A stretch of DNA of 64,000 bases from Candidatus Binatia bacterium (GCA_029243485.1 JAQWRY010000047.1:62001-126000), one strand, 5' to 3'; shown: positions 1 to 8,700, counted from the stretch's first letter. Notes: generated by a model not told the origin, from the letters alone. Numbers and translations are program-made.

Positions 1-305
1 TCACGGTCGCCCGGGCGCTCGTCGGCAACGCACCAGTGCTGCTCTTCGATGAGCCAACGGCGTCTCTCGATGTCGTGACGGAGCGGCGCTTGCTCGCGGC
101 GCTCGAGCGGGAGCGGGGAAAGCGCACCTGCATCCTCATCGCCCACGGTCCCGCGGCCCTTGCTTGGGCAGACCGGGTTGCGGTCCTGCGCGACGGCCGG
201 ATCGTCGCCGTCGGCACACCCGCGGAACTGCGGGATCGAGCCGAACTGCGCGACGCCAATGCTTCCGAGCGCCGAACGCCCGAGGGGTCCGCTGGTGAGC
301 AGTGA
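1..305 (+). CDS. ABC transporter ATP-binding protein, C-terminal part
   Basis: The gene is cut by the left window edge; the reading frame is open from base 3. The visible part begins just after where the ABC signature motif should lie and holds the Walker B stretch LLFDEP, the D-loop SLD and the H-loop histidine in LIAHGP, followed by the usual VAVLRDGRIVAVGTPAEL tail. These are the catalytic parts of an ATP-hydrolysing nucleotide-binding domain, acting on the cytoplasmic face of the inner membrane. The tail resembles exporter-type (ABCB/MsbA-like) half transporters more than importers, but the membrane domain is outside the window, so the substrate is unknown. It overlaps the next gene by 11 bases, so the two are probably co-transcribed and the transporter may serve a glycan or lipid pathway with the glycosyltransferase. 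Confidence 0.85.
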   Translation, partial: TVARALVGNAPVLLFDEPTASLDVVTERRLLAALERERGKRTCILIAHGPAALAWADRVAVLRDGRIVAVGTPAELRDRAELRDANASERRTPEGSAGEQ

Positions 306-1461
306 TCGGATTCTCGTGCTGGGCCTGATGGGGCGGTTCCCCATGGCGGGGATTGGTTGGCAGGCGCTGCACTACCTGATCGGCCTCCAACGGCTCGGGT
401 ACGACGTGTACTACGCCGAGGACTCCGGCGCGCCACCCTACGATCCAGAAGCCGTCGGCATCGGCACGGACGCCGAGCGCAACGTGCGGTTCGTACGAAC
501 GGTGATGCAGCGAACGGCGCAGCCGGATCACTGGATGTACTGGGACAGTATCGAGAATCGTCACCATGGCCTGGGCGCGGAGGCTCTCCATGAGCTCTAC
601 GCCACGAGCGACCAGATCTGGAATCTGTCCGGCGCGACCCGACTGCGCGAGGAACATCGGGCCGCGGGAGCGCGGGTGTACCTCCAAACGGACCCCGGCC
701 CGGAACAAGTCGGGCTGGCTGCGAACGATCCCGAAGTTGTCGCGCAGATCGACGCCCACGACGTTCTGTTCACATACGGAGAGAACCTGACGCGCTCCGG
801 GGCCAGGATCCCGACCTCGGGACGAACGTGGCACCCGACCCGACCTCCGGTCCTCCTCGACGAGTGGGAGGCTGACGCCCCGGACGGCACCGCTCCGTTC
901 TCGACGATCGGCTCCTGGCGAACCGAGGGGAAGGACGTGTCGTGGGACGGACACGAGCACAGGTGGTCGAAGCACGAGAGCTTCCTGGAACTGCTCGAAG
1001 CGCCGCGAACCGCCGGCGTCGAAGTCGACGCGGCGCTCGCGCCACCCCCCGATGTGGCGGCGCGGATGATACGCGCAGGTTGGTCGCTGCGCGATCCGTA
1101 CGAGGTCTCCGCGGACCTCGAGGCGTACCGGCGCTTCGTGCACGCATCGTGCGGGGAGTTCACGGCGGCAAAGGACGTCTACGTTCGTTCTCGCTCCGGT
1201 TGGTTCAGCGATCGTAGCGCGTGCTACCTGGCGAGCTCTCGCCCAGTGGTGACCCAGGACACCGGAGTCGAGGATGTCCTGCCGGTAGGAGAGGGGGTGG
1301 TCGTCTATGACGGCCCTGATGGGGCGACCGAGGCCCTGCGAGACGTGCACGGCGCGCTCCCGGCCCATGCCACGGCGGCGCGTGGGCTCGCCGAGGCCTA
1401 CTTCGACGCGGCCCGCGTACTTCCACGGATGCTGGACGTGATTGCGGCTAGTCGTCCTTGA
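295..1461 (+). CDS. glycosyltransferase (CgeB/GT4-like)
   Basis: A 388-residue protein predicted to transfer a sugar from a nucleotide-sugar donor. The C-terminal third carries the segment SRSGWFSDRSACYLASSRP followed by VVTQDTGVEDVLP and GEGVVVYDG, a pattern known from family-1/CgeB-like glycosyltransferases, where the Glu/Asp-containing loop binds the nucleotide sugar. The N-terminus has a hydrophobic strand-turn start (RILVLGLMGRFPMAGIGWQ) like the first beta strand of a GT-B fold. The GTG at 295 is preferred because it puts this domain start at residue 4; an upstream in-frame ATG at 160 would run deep into the ABC gene. No signal peptide or membrane helix is seen. Acceptor and donor cannot be told from sequence. 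Confidence 0.65.
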   Translation: MSSDRILVLGLMGRFPMAGIGWQALHYLIGLQRLGYDVYYAEDSGAPPYDPEAVGIGTDAERNVRFVRTVMQRTAQPDHWMYWDSIENRHHGLGAEALHELYATSDQIWNLSGATRLREEHRAAGARVYLQTDPGPEQVGLAANDPEVVAQIDAHDVLFTYGENLTRSGARIPTSGRTWHPTRPPVLLDEWEADAPDGTAPFSTIGSWRTEGKDVSWDGHEHRWSKHESFLELLEAPRTAGVEVDAALAPPPDVAARMIRAGWSLRDPYEVSADLEAYRRFVHASCGEFTAAKDVYVRSRSGWFSDRSACYLASSRPVVTQDTGVEDVLPVGEGVVVYDGPDGATEALRDVHGALPAHATAARGLAEAYFDAARVLPRMLDVIAASRP

Positions 1462-2623
1462 CGTGCGCGGGGCGCTTATATCCGGCGCGCTTCAGGAGCC
1501 CCTTTGCGATGACGAGCCGTTGGATCTCGTTTGTGCCTTCGCCGATGATCATGAGCGGCGCATCGCGGTAATATCGTTCGACGTTGAACTCCTGGCTGTA
1601 GCCGTAGCCACCGTGGATCCGCATCGCTTCGAGGGCGACCTCCTGACAGATTTCCGACGCGAAGAGCTTCGCCATGCCCGCTTCGATGTCAGTGCGTTCG
1701 CCCCGATCCTTCTTCGCCGCGGCGTTCCGCACGAGCAGTCGTGCGGCCTCGATCTTCGTCGCCATGTCGGCGAGCTTCAGCTGAATCGCCTGGTGCTCGC
1801 AGATCGGCTTGCCGAACGTCTCACGCTCTTGCGAGTACTTGAGCGCGTCATCGAACGCGGCCTGCGCGACACCTACGGCGCGAGCCGCGATGTTCACGCG
1901 CCCGACCTCGAGCCCTGCCATGATGTACTTGAAGCCCTTGCCCTCACTCCCGACGATGTTCGCCACGGGTACGGGGAAGTCCTCGAAAGCGACCTCGGAC
2001 GACTCGACGCCTTTGTAGCCGAGCTTCGGCAGGTCACGGCTGATCACGCAGCCCGCCGGCCCCTTCTCGGCCAGCAGCAGGCTGATGCCCGTATGTGCGG
2101 GTTCGGCCTTGGGGTCGGTCTTCACGACCAGCCCAAACATCGTGCCGGTCCGGGCGTTTGTCGACCACATCTTGCTGCCGTTCACGACGTAGGCGTCACC
2201 CTCGCGCTTGGCGACGGTACGGATCTGCTGGGCATCGCTGCCGGCGTGGGCTTCGGTGAGCCCCATCGCGGCGCGCTTCTCGCCGACCGCCATCGCGGGA
2301 AGGAACCGCTGCTTCTGTTCGTCGTTGCCGAACGTCCGGATGATGTACGCGATCATGAGGTGCGTATTCAGGATCCCGGAAAGACTCATCCAACCGCGAC
2401 ACAGTTCCTCTACGATACACGCGTAGGTGGAGACCGTGAGGCCGAGCCCGCCGAACTCTTCGGGGATCGTCGCGCCGAAGAGCCCGAGCTCTTTCATTCG
2501 GTCGACGAGAGCCTGCGGGTACTCGTTTGCGTGCTCGAGCTCGTTCGCGACCGGCATGACCTCCTTGTCGACGAATCGCCGAACGCCCTCGATGACGTCG
2601 CTGTCGATCTGATCGGTTCCCAC
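1448..2623 (-). CDS. acyl-CoA dehydrogenase
   Basis: A 391-residue flavoprotein, the normal length for the family. It oxidises an acyl-CoA to the trans-2-enoyl-CoA with FAD, passing electrons to ETF. The family is shown by the N-terminal helical domain, the MGLTEAHAGSDAQQI segment of the middle beta domain (FAD contact), and the C-terminal helical domain with QAIQLKLADM, IHGGYGY and IGEGTNEIQ. Glu362 in the last motif is at the usual place of the catalytic base. The gene is convergent with the glycosyltransferase (14 bp overlap at the 3' ends) and divergent from the RNase HII gene. Chain length specificity is not readable; the motif set fits short-chain, glutaryl-CoA-like or branched substrates alike. 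Confidence 0.92.
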   Translation of the reverse strand: MGTDQIDSDVIEGVRRFVDKEVMPVANELEHANEYPQALVDRMKELGLFGATIPEEFGGLGLTVSTYACIVEELCRGWMSLSGILNTHLMIAYIIRTFGNDEQKQRFLPAMAVGEKRAAMGLTEAHAGSDAQQIRTVAKREGDAYVVNGSKMWSTNARTGTMFGLVVKTDPKAEPAHTGISLLLAEKGPAGCVISRDLPKLGYKGVESSEVAFEDFPVPVANIVGSEGKGFKYIMAGLEVGRVNIAARAVGVAQAAFDDALKYSQERETFGKPICEHQAIQLKLADMATKIEAARLLVRNAAAKKDRGERTDIEAGMAKLFASEICQEVALEAMRIHGGYGYSQEFNVERYYRDAPLMIIGEGTNEIQRLVIAKGLLKRAGYKRPAHVKDD

Positions 2624-2755
2624 GTGAGACTCCTTCCCGGCTCGCGCCGCCTTACAGATTCGGCTCCAGCTTCAACAGGCGTCTCGATGAGCCGCAAGCC
2701 GATGCGCTTTCGACGCCTGGCCGAGGGGAGTATAGCCACAAAGGGGAGGGTCGCG

Positions 2756-3463
2756 GTGGCGGAGACGACGAAGAGGAAGACGGTGGCGGTCAAGCGAAAG
2801 CGGAGGCCGCACCCGAGCCCTGAGGAGATGTTGGTGCGCGAGCGCGAGCTCTGGGCTTCCGGTCTCGAGCACATCGCCGGGATCGACGAGGTGGGCATCG
2901 GACCGCTGGCCGGTCCGGTCGTCGCCGCGGCGGTGGTCCTTCCCCGCGACTCGGAGATCGAGGGCGTACGGGATTCCAAGACCCTCTCGCGCAAGCAGCG
3001 AGAGCGGCTCGATGGAGAGATCCGCGCGATTGCGCTCGGCATCGGCGTCGGGGTCGTGAGCCCGGACGAGGTCGACCAACTCAATCCGTATCAAGCAGGA
3101 ATTCGGGCAATGCAGCTCGCCGTCCGGTCGCTGCCCGAGAACCCCGACCATCTCTTGATCGATGCCCGGAAGCTTCCGGGCATCGACACCCCGCAGACCA
3201 GTATCGTCAAAGGCGACAGGCACGTCCGGGCGATCGCGGCCGCGTCGATCATCGCCAAGGTCCACCGGGACGGGCTGATGCAGCGAATCGACGAGGACTA
3301 TCCTGGATACGGTTTCGCGCGACACGTAGGCTACGCAACGGTGGCCCACCTCGAGGCCTTGCGCCGACTCGGCCCGTGCCCGATCCATCGCCGGTCGTAT
3401 GCTCCGGTCCGGGCGCTGCTTGGGAGGATGCCGCCGATGGACGATACACCTCGCGGGAACTAG
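2756..3463 (+). CDS. rnhB: ribonuclease HII
   Basis: A 235-residue cytoplasmic nuclease that cuts the RNA strand of RNA-DNA hybrids and single ribonucleotides in DNA. Conserved pieces appear in order: GIDEVGIGPLAGPVVAAAVV with the first two acidic metal ligands, RDSKTLSRKQRE, LLIDARKLPG with the third Asp, IVKGDRHVRAIAAASIIAKVHRD with the fourth, and the end block YPGYGFARHVGY plus LGPCPIHRRSYAPV. The GTG at 2756 is chosen because a GGGGAGG sits about seven bases upstream; an in-frame ATG at 2687 would add a basic tail. A Lys/Arg-rich N-terminal extension of about 40 residues precedes the domain. Odd point: the usual DEAGRGP reads DEVGIGP, without the arginine of the GRG element. Confidence 0.93.
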   Translation: MAETTKRKTVAVKRKRRPHPSPEEMLVRERELWASGLEHIAGIDEVGIGPLAGPVVAAAVVLPRDSEIEGVRDSKTLSRKQRERLDGEIRAIALGIGVGVVSPDEVDQLNPYQAGIRAMQLAVRSLPENPDHLLIDARKLPGIDTPQTSIVKGDRHVRAIAAASIIAKVHRDGLMQRIDEDYPGYGFARHVGYATVAHLEALRRLGPCPIHRRSYAPVRALLGRMPPMDDTPRGN

Positions 3464-3477
3464 GAGGACGAAACACC

Positions 3478-4899
3478 ATGCCGGACATCACCATGCCAAA
3501 GCTCTCCGACACGATGGAGGAGGGCAAGATCCTGCGCTGGCTGAAGCAGCCCGGCCAGCCGGTCGAGATCGGCGAAGTCCTCGTCGAAGTCGAGACGGAC
3601 AAGGCCGACATGGAGATCGAGGCGGAGCAGGGCGGCGTTCTTCGCGAGATCCGGCTGCAGGAAGGTGATTCAGGGCCGGTAGGTGCCGTCATTGCGGTCG
3701 TGGACGACGGGAGCGTTGCCGACGCAGCACCCGGCGCCGCTCCCGAGGCGCCTGCGGCCACCGAGGCCCCGAGTGCCGCCGCCGAAACGCCCGCCGCGGC
3801 CCCGGTCGTAACGCCAACCCCGACTTCCGCTGCCGCCTCGGCACCGGCTCCCGCAGCGACGCCTGCGACACCGGCCGCCGCGTCCACGCAGAGCCCCGCG
3901 GGGACGTCGGCAGCGCACGCCGCCTCCACGGCGCCTCCCGCCGCCGGGACCGCGAAGGTCTCACCGCTCGCCCGCACGCGAGCCGCTGAACTGGGGGTCG
4001 ACCCGACGACGTTGCGCGGCACGGGCCCCGGGGGCCGGGTGACCCGAAAGGACGTCGAAGCCGCCCACGCAGCAAGCACGCCCACCGCTCCCGCACCGGC
4101 GAAGCCGGAACCGGGGCAGCCGGGCTCCGGCACCGTGACGGTCCGACCGCCGCCGGCGAAGGCGGCCCCTTCGTTCGCACCTCGATCCGGCGATGCCGCC
4201 GCGATCCGACGGATTCCGCTCACGGGAATGCGCGCCGCGATCGCGCGACGCATGACAGAGAGCAAGCGCGAAGCCCCTCACTTCTACGTGACGACGGTCG
4301 CCGACATGGACCGAGCCGTCGAACTTCGCGCGGGTCTAAAGGCAAGCGGGGGCGTCGCGGCCGGGGTCACCTACAACCACCTCATCCTGAAGGCGTGCGC
4401 GGATGCGCTCGTTGCCGTCCCGGAGATGAACGCGCGCTTCGCGGGCGACGCCATCGAGGTCCTGCCCGAGGTGAATCTCGGAATGGCGACTGCGGTCCCC
4501 GAGGGGCTCATCGTGCCGGTACTGCACGACGCGGATCGCTCGAGCCTGTTCGACATCGCGGCGCGTGCGAGAGAGCTCGGAGAGAAGGCGAAGCAGCGGA
4601 CCTTCGGGGGTAAGGACCTCTCGGGGGGAACGTTCAGCGTCTCGAATCTCGGGATGTACGACGTCGAGAGCTTCGTCGCGGTGATCAACCCTCCGCAGGC
4701 AGGTATCCTCGCCGTGGGGTCGGTCGCGCAGCGGCCGGTCGTACGCGACGGAGAGCTCCGCGTGGGCCACACGGTGCACCTCACCGTGTCGTGTGATCAC
4801 CGGGCGGTGGACGGAGCACGGGCGGCGGAGTTCTTGACCGAGGTTCGCAAGCGACTCGAGAACCCCGTGTCCCTTCTCGTGCCCCAGGGCGAGGAGTAG
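3478..4899 (+). CDS. pdhC: dihydrolipoamide acetyltransferase, E2 of the pyruvate dehydrogenase complex
   Basis: A 473-residue E2 component of a 2-oxoacid dehydrogenase complex, most likely pyruvate dehydrogenase. A single lipoyl domain (about 1-80) has Lys42 in ETDKADMEIEA as the lipoylation site. A long Ala/Pro/Thr-rich flexible linker follows (about 85-160). The peripheral subunit-binding domain is at about 160-195 (SPLARTRAAELGVD, GTGPGGRVTRKDVE). The catalytic acyltransferase domain (about 240-473) ends with SCDHRAVDGA, in which His441 is the active-site base. The ATG at 3478 has AGGAGG ten bases upstream, overlapping the end of rnhB. The downstream gene is E3, and LipB/LipA follow, so the complex and its cofactor assembly are co-expressed. 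No E1 gene is present in the window. Confidence 0.93.
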   Translation: MPDITMPKLSDTMEEGKILRWLKQPGQPVEIGEVLVEVETDKADMEIEAEQGGVLREIRLQEGDSGPVGAVIAVVDDGSVADAAPGAAPEAPAATEAPSAAAETPAAAPVVTPTPTSAAASAPAPAATPATPAAASTQSPAGTSAAHAASTAPPAAGTAKVSPLARTRAAELGVDPTTLRGTGPGGRVTRKDVEAAHAASTPTAPAPAKPEPGQPGSGTVTVRPPPAKAAPSFAPRSGDAAAIRRIPLTGMRAAIARRMTESKREAPHFYVTTVADMDRAVELRAGLKASGGVAAGVTYNHLILKACADALVAVPEMNARFAGDAIEVLPEVNLGMATAVPEGLIVPVLHDADRSSLFDIAARARELGEKAKQRTFGGKDLSGGTFSVSNLGMYDVESFVAVINPPQAGILAVGSVAQRPVVRDGELRVGHTVHLTVSCDHRAVDGARAAEFLTEVRKRLENPVSLLVPQGEE

Positions 4900-4902
4900 T
4901 CC

Positions 4903-6285
4903 GTGGCCGATCGATACGACCTGGTGGTGGTCGGCGGAGGGCCGGGTGGCTACACGGCGGCGATCCGCGCGGCCCAGCTCGGCATGCAAACCGCCGTGGT
5001 GGAACGCGACCGACTGGGAGGCGTCTGCGGGAATTGGGGCTGCATCCCGTCGAAGGCGATCATCCGCTCCGCCGACGTCTACGACCGAGCGAAGCGCGGT
5101 GAGAAGCTCGGGATCGTGGCCGGTAGTCTCTCGTTTGACTATGCGAAGATCGTCGCCCACAGCCGCGGGGCCGCCGACCGGGTCGCGCGCGGGGTGAAGA
5201 GCCTCATGAAGAAGAACGCGATCACGGTGATCGCCGGGGAAGGTCGACTGAACGCAAGGGGACAGCTCGTGGTCGGCACCGACGTCGTCGACGCCGAACG
5301 GATCCTCCTCGCTACGGGTTCGGGCGAGCGGGTCCTGCCCGGACTCGAGCCCGCACCGCCCCAGGTCGTGACGTCGCGCGAACTGCTCGAGGAGACCACA
5401 CTGCCCGGGAGCGTCGTGATCGTGGGCGGCGGCGCGATTGGCGTGGAGTTCGGCTACGTGTTCTCGAGTCTGGGCGTGAAGGTCACGATCGTCGAGCTCG
5501 AAGCGCAGCTGCTGCCGGGAACCGACGAGACGATCGCCAAGGAACTCGAACGCGTCTTTTCGCGGCGTGGAATCGAGATCCGTACGAAGACCGGGTACCG
5601 TTCGATCGACAAAACGTCGGATGGGGTCGTCCTCCACGTTGAGAAGGACGGGCAGGTCGAGGAGATCCGCGCGGAACGGTGCGTGGTCGCGGTCGGGCGG
5701 CGCGCTCGAGTCGAAGAGCTGGGCCTGACCGGGGCGGGCGTGTCCACCGAACGCGGCCTCATCACGATCAACGATCGGTTCGAAACGAGCGTCCCGCACG
5801 TCCTGGCCATCGGCGATCTCGTAGACTCGCCGCAACTCGCGCACGTCGCCGCGGCGGAAGGCATCGCGGCCGTGGAGATCGTCGCCGGGCGTAGGCCGCC
5901 CGGGCGTTTGGATCCGCTCCGGATCCCCGGCTGCGTCTACTGCCACCCGGAAGTGGCGACCATCGGGCTCAGCGAAGCCGCCGCTCGGGAGCGTGGCTAC
6001 GACGTGAAGGTCGGAACGTTCCCGTACCGCGCGCTGGGAAGAGCCGTTGCGAGCGACGAGATGGAAGGCGTCGTGAAGCTCGTGACCGAGGCCCGCTACG
6101 GCGAGATTCTCGGTTGTCACGTCATCGGCGGCTCCGCGACCGACATCATCGCGGAAGCTGCCATGACGATGGGCCTCGAAGGAACCGTCTGGGACCTCGG
6201 CGGAACCGTCCACGCACACCCGACGTTCGCCGAGGGCGTGATGGAGGCGGCGCTCGCGGCGACGGGCGAAGGTGTGAACGCGTGA
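4903..6285 (+). CDS. lpdA: dihydrolipoyl dehydrogenase (E3)
   Basis: A 460-residue FAD flavoprotein that reoxidises the dihydrolipoyl group of E2 with NAD+. The N-terminal FAD motif GGGPGGYTAA, the redox disulfide Cys42/Cys47 in GGVCGNWGCIPSK, the NAD-binding VIVGGGAIGVEFG, the second FAD motif VLAIGDLV and the C-terminal HAHPTFAEG (His439/Glu444 dyad) are all present. The first cysteine motif has Gly where Leu is common (CLNWGC), a minor change. The start is a GTG three bases after the E2 stop. Its 3' end overlaps lipB by four bases (GTGA). Mercuric reductase is excluded by the HxHPT motif and the lack of a C-terminal Cys pair. Confidence 0.95.
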   Translation: MADRYDLVVVGGGPGGYTAAIRAAQLGMQTAVVERDRLGGVCGNWGCIPSKAIIRSADVYDRAKRGEKLGIVAGSLSFDYAKIVAHSRGAADRVARGVKSLMKKNAITVIAGEGRLNARGQLVVGTDVVDAERILLATGSGERVLPGLEPAPPQVVTSRELLEETTLPGSVVIVGGGAIGVEFGYVFSSLGVKVTIVELEAQLLPGTDETIAKELERVFSRRGIEIRTKTGYRSIDKTSDGVVLHVEKDGQVEEIRAERCVVAVGRRARVEELGLTGAGVSTERGLITINDRFETSVPHVLAIGDLVDSPQLAHVAAAEGIAAVEIVAGRRPPGRLDPLRIPGCVYCHPEVATIGLSEAAARERGYDVKVGTFPYRALGRAVASDEMEGVVKLVTEARYGEILGCHVIGGSATDIIAEAAMTMGLEGTVWDLGGTVHAHPTFAEGVMEAALAATGEGVNA

Positions 6286-6965
6286 CCGCGGCGCCGCGCC
6301 CGAACACCGACGTCTCGCACCGTTGGCTCGGCCGCATCACCTTTGACGAAGCACTCTCCATGCAGGAGGAGATCGTCCGGAGTCACGCGGAGCTCGGCGA
6401 CACGATCCTCCTCCTGGAGCACGAGCCGGTCTACACGACCGGCCGGCTCGGCAAAGACGAGAACCTGCCCCCGGCTGCCGGCGCCGTGCCGTTGCGACGC
6501 ATCTCCCGCGGCGGCGACGTGACGTATCACGGCCCCGGCCAACTTGTCGGCTACGTCCTCGCGGACCTCCGAGCCCGCGGCGGGGACGTACATCTCTTCT
6601 TGCGATCGCTCGAGGCCGGTGTCATCGCTCTACTTCACGACCTCGGGGTCGCTGCGAGCCGCGTGTCGGGTCGCACGGGAGCATGGGTGCTTGACGGAAA
6701 TGACCAGAACGATGCACGCAAAATCGCCTCGATCGGAATCGGCGTGCGACGCGGGATCTCTATGCACGGATTCGCCGTGAACGTCTCGGTCGACCTGGCG
6801 GCGTTCGACGCGATCGTTCCCTGCGATCTCGAGGGAGTCCGCATGACGTCGGTCGAGCGCGAGACCGGTCGGCCGGCCCCGTCGATCGAGCAGGCCAGCG
6901 CACTCGCCGCCGAGCGGATTCGCGAGGCGCTGCCGCCCCGGACCTTCGCCGGAGCACGGGCATGA
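6282..6965 (+). CDS. lipB: octanoyltransferase LipB
   Basis: A 227-residue cytoplasmic enzyme that moves octanoate from octanoyl-ACP to the lipoyl-domain lysine of E2 and related proteins, the first step of de novo lipoate synthesis. The family block RRISRGGDVTYHGPGQLVGY is present, along with Lys147 (ARKIASIGIGVRRG) and Cys181 (IVPCDLEGVRMTSV), the Lys/Cys pair used for the thioester intermediate. The GTG at 6282 overlaps the lpdA stop (GTGA), a coupled start that agrees with the family's N-terminus. A short insertion (DGNDQND) lies just before the catalytic Lys. LipA follows with a four-base overlap. Confidence 0.94.
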   Translation: MTAAPRPNTDVSHRWLGRITFDEALSMQEEIVRSHAELGDTILLLEHEPVYTTGRLGKDENLPPAAGAVPLRRISRGGDVTYHGPGQLVGYVLADLRARGGDVHLFLRSLEAGVIALLHDLGVAASRVSGRTGAWVLDGNDQNDARKIASIGIGVRRGISMHGFAVNVSVDLAAFDAIVPCDLEGVRMTSVERETGRPAPSIEQASALAAERIREALPPRTFAGARA

Positions 6966-7834
6966 GCGCCGCCGTTCGCCCGGGGCGCCGTCACCCCGAC
7001 TGGATCCGCGTCCGACTTCCGTCGGGAGACGGCTATCGCCGCACCAAGGGGATCGTCGCCGAGTCTAAGGTCGCCACGGTCTGCGAAGAGGCACACTGTC
7101 CGAATCTCGCTGAATGTTGGGCCCACGGCACCGCGACCTTCATGCTGATGGGCGACACCTGCACGCGGAATTGTGGGTTCTGCGCGGTATCTCACGGCCG
7201 TCCAGCCGCGTTGGACCCGATGGAGCCGACCCGGCTTGCAACCGCCGTGGAGCGCCTCGGCCTTCAGCACGTCGTCATCACCTCCGTCGACCGCGACGAC
7301 TTGGACGATTTCGGAGCCGGTCACTTCGCCGCGACCGCGCGGGCGCTGCGAGCGCGGGTGCCGGCCTGTCGAATCGAAGTGCTCACGCCGGACTTCCAGG
7401 GCAACCAGGAAAGCGTCGCCACCGTGGCCACGGCACCGATCGAGATCTACAACCACAACCTCGAAACGGTCCCGCGCCTCTATAAGCGCGCCCGAGCCGG
7501 CGCCCGCTACGAGCGCTCCCTCGACGTCCTTCAGGTCGCAAACGACACCCGCGCGGATCTTCTCACCAAGGCCGGATTGATGCTGGGCCTGGGAGAGGAA
7601 CGCGAAGAGGTCCTCCAGGTCCTACGCGACCTGCGGACCGTGGGGTGCGACATCCTCACCTTGGGCCAGTACCTGCAGCCGTCTCGCGACCATTTGCCGG
7701 TCGAGCGGTACCTCGATCCCGAGGAGTTCGCGGTCCTCGGGGAGGACGCGCGCAAGCTCGGCTTTCGTCACGTGGAGTCCGGTCCGTTGGTCCGCAGTTC
7801 GTACCACGCCTGGAGCCACGTTCCCGACGAGTAG
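6962..7834 (+). CDS. lipA: lipoyl synthase (radical SAM)
   Basis: A 290-residue radical-SAM enzyme that inserts two sulfurs into protein-bound octanoyl groups. The auxiliary cluster ligands Cys41, Cys46 and Cys52 (CX4CX5C) and the radical-SAM cluster CTRNCGFC (Cys67, 71, 74) are visible. The conserved C-terminal RSSYHA (Ser279/280) supplies the serine ligand of the auxiliary cluster. Length is typical. The ATG overlaps the lipB stop (ATGA). A perfect 9-bp inverted repeat follows about ten bases after the stop and may end the E2-E3-lipB-lipA transcript. Confidence 0.96.
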   Translation: MSAAVRPGRRHPDWIRVRLPSGDGYRRTKGIVAESKVATVCEEAHCPNLAECWAHGTATFMLMGDTCTRNCGFCAVSHGRPAALDPMEPTRLATAVERLGLQHVVITSVDRDDLDDFGAGHFAATARALRARVPACRIEVLTPDFQGNQESVATVATAPIEIYNHNLETVPRLYKRARAGARYERSLDVLQVANDTRADLLTKAGLMLGLGEEREEVLQVLRDLRTVGCDILTLGQYLQPSRDHLPVERYLDPEEFAVLGEDARKLGFRHVESGPLVRSSYHAWSHVPDE

Positions 7835-7843
7835 GGCCGCCTA

Positions 7844-7881
7844 CCGCCCGAATCCCTGGCTTCACGGAGTCTTTCGGGCGG
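7844..7881 (+). terminator. candidate hairpin terminator after lipA
   Basis: CCGCCCGAA (7844-7852) and TTCGGGCGG (7873-7881) form a perfect 9-bp stem with a 20-base loop, just after the lipA stop. There is no clear T tract downstream, so it may act as a weak or Rho-assisted terminator or as an mRNA-stabilising 3' hairpin. Confidence 0.4.
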
Positions 7882-7965
7882 ACCCGCGTTGCTTCCGTCT
7901 CTGGTTTCCTCTAGGGAGACCAGCCGACTCTCGGTTCGGAAGACCGGGTCCGGGGGAATAAACGA

Positions 7966-8604
7966 ATGCTCAAGCTCTACGATTATCCGCAATGCCCTTT
8001 CAGCCAGAAGACGCGCATCGTCTTGGCCGAGAAGCAGCTCGATTACGAGAAGATCCACGTCGATCTTCGTAAGCGTGAGCAGTTCGAGCCCGGCTTTCTC
8101 GCTCTGAACCCGTTCCACAAGGTTCCGGTCATCGTCGACGAGGAAGAGGGTGACCCTCAGACCACGATAGTCTACGACTCCACGGTCATCGACGAGTGGC
8201 TCGAAGACGAGTACCCGGAGCCCGCGCTCATGCCTCCCCCGGAGGATGCCGCCGGGCGCGCCCGGATCCGTCAGCTCGAGGATTTCGCGGACATCGCCTT
8301 CGTTCTGCCAGCCGGCAACCTGCTGACCGAGCACGTGAAGCGCGAGGAAGAGCGTGAAGTCGACCGCCTTCGTCGGGCAAAAGACGAGGTCGATAGGGCC
8401 TTCCTGCTCCTCGAGCACGAACTCGCAGGCGGGAAGCAGTTCCTCGGCGGTGAGCAGTTCACCCTGGCGGACGCCGCCTTCGCACCCAGGCTTCTCCTGC
8501 TTATCAGCCGGAACGTGGAGCTTCCCGAGGGCACCCGCGCTCTGCGGGGCTACATCGACCGCCTGCGCCAGCGCGAGAGCATCCGCAAGCTCGACGGCAT
8601 CTAG
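7966..8604 (+). CDS. glutathione S-transferase family protein
   Basis: A 212-residue protein with the two-domain GST layout. The N-terminal thioredoxin-like half begins LYDYPQCPFSQKTRI (Cys10/Ser13, a CPxS active-site position) and contains NPFHKVPVIVDEE with the cis-proline and DSTVIDEWLEDEYP. The C-terminal helical half includes FLGGEQFTLADAAFAPRL, the N-capping box of GST cores. The CPFS start is like that of stringent-starvation, omega or beta-type GSTs. The real substrate is unknown; detoxification, thiol transfer or a structural role are all possible. It appears to be a single transcription unit between the lipA hairpin and the BFD-type gene. Confidence 0.85.
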   Translation: MLKLYDYPQCPFSQKTRIVLAEKQLDYEKIHVDLRKREQFEPGFLALNPFHKVPVIVDEEEGDPQTTIVYDSTVIDEWLEDEYPEPALMPPPEDAAGRARIRQLEDFADIAFVLPAGNLLTEHVKREEEREVDRLRRAKDEVDRAFLLLEHELAGGKQFLGGEQFTLADAAFAPRLLLLISRNVELPEGTRALRGYIDRLRQRESIRKLDGI

Positions 8605-8700
8605 GGCCCTGAACCCTCCCGGACTGGCTCGAGGCGTGCTCGTAAGCCAGAATGGTCCGACGGGGAAGCTGCGCCTGCGCAACGACCTTGGCCGAAACCG

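Noticed and set aside
1442-3463. 673-codon plus-strand frame covering the acyl-CoA dehydrogenase region and RNase HII
   Set aside because: Only the part from 2756 has RNase HII similarity; the earlier part is antisense to a well-supported acyl-CoA dehydrogenase.
4336-6219. Large minus-strand open frame of 627 codons opposite E2/E3
   Set aside because: It lies antisense to clear E2 and E3 genes and its protein is a high-GC frame with no domain pattern; it is a shadow frame.
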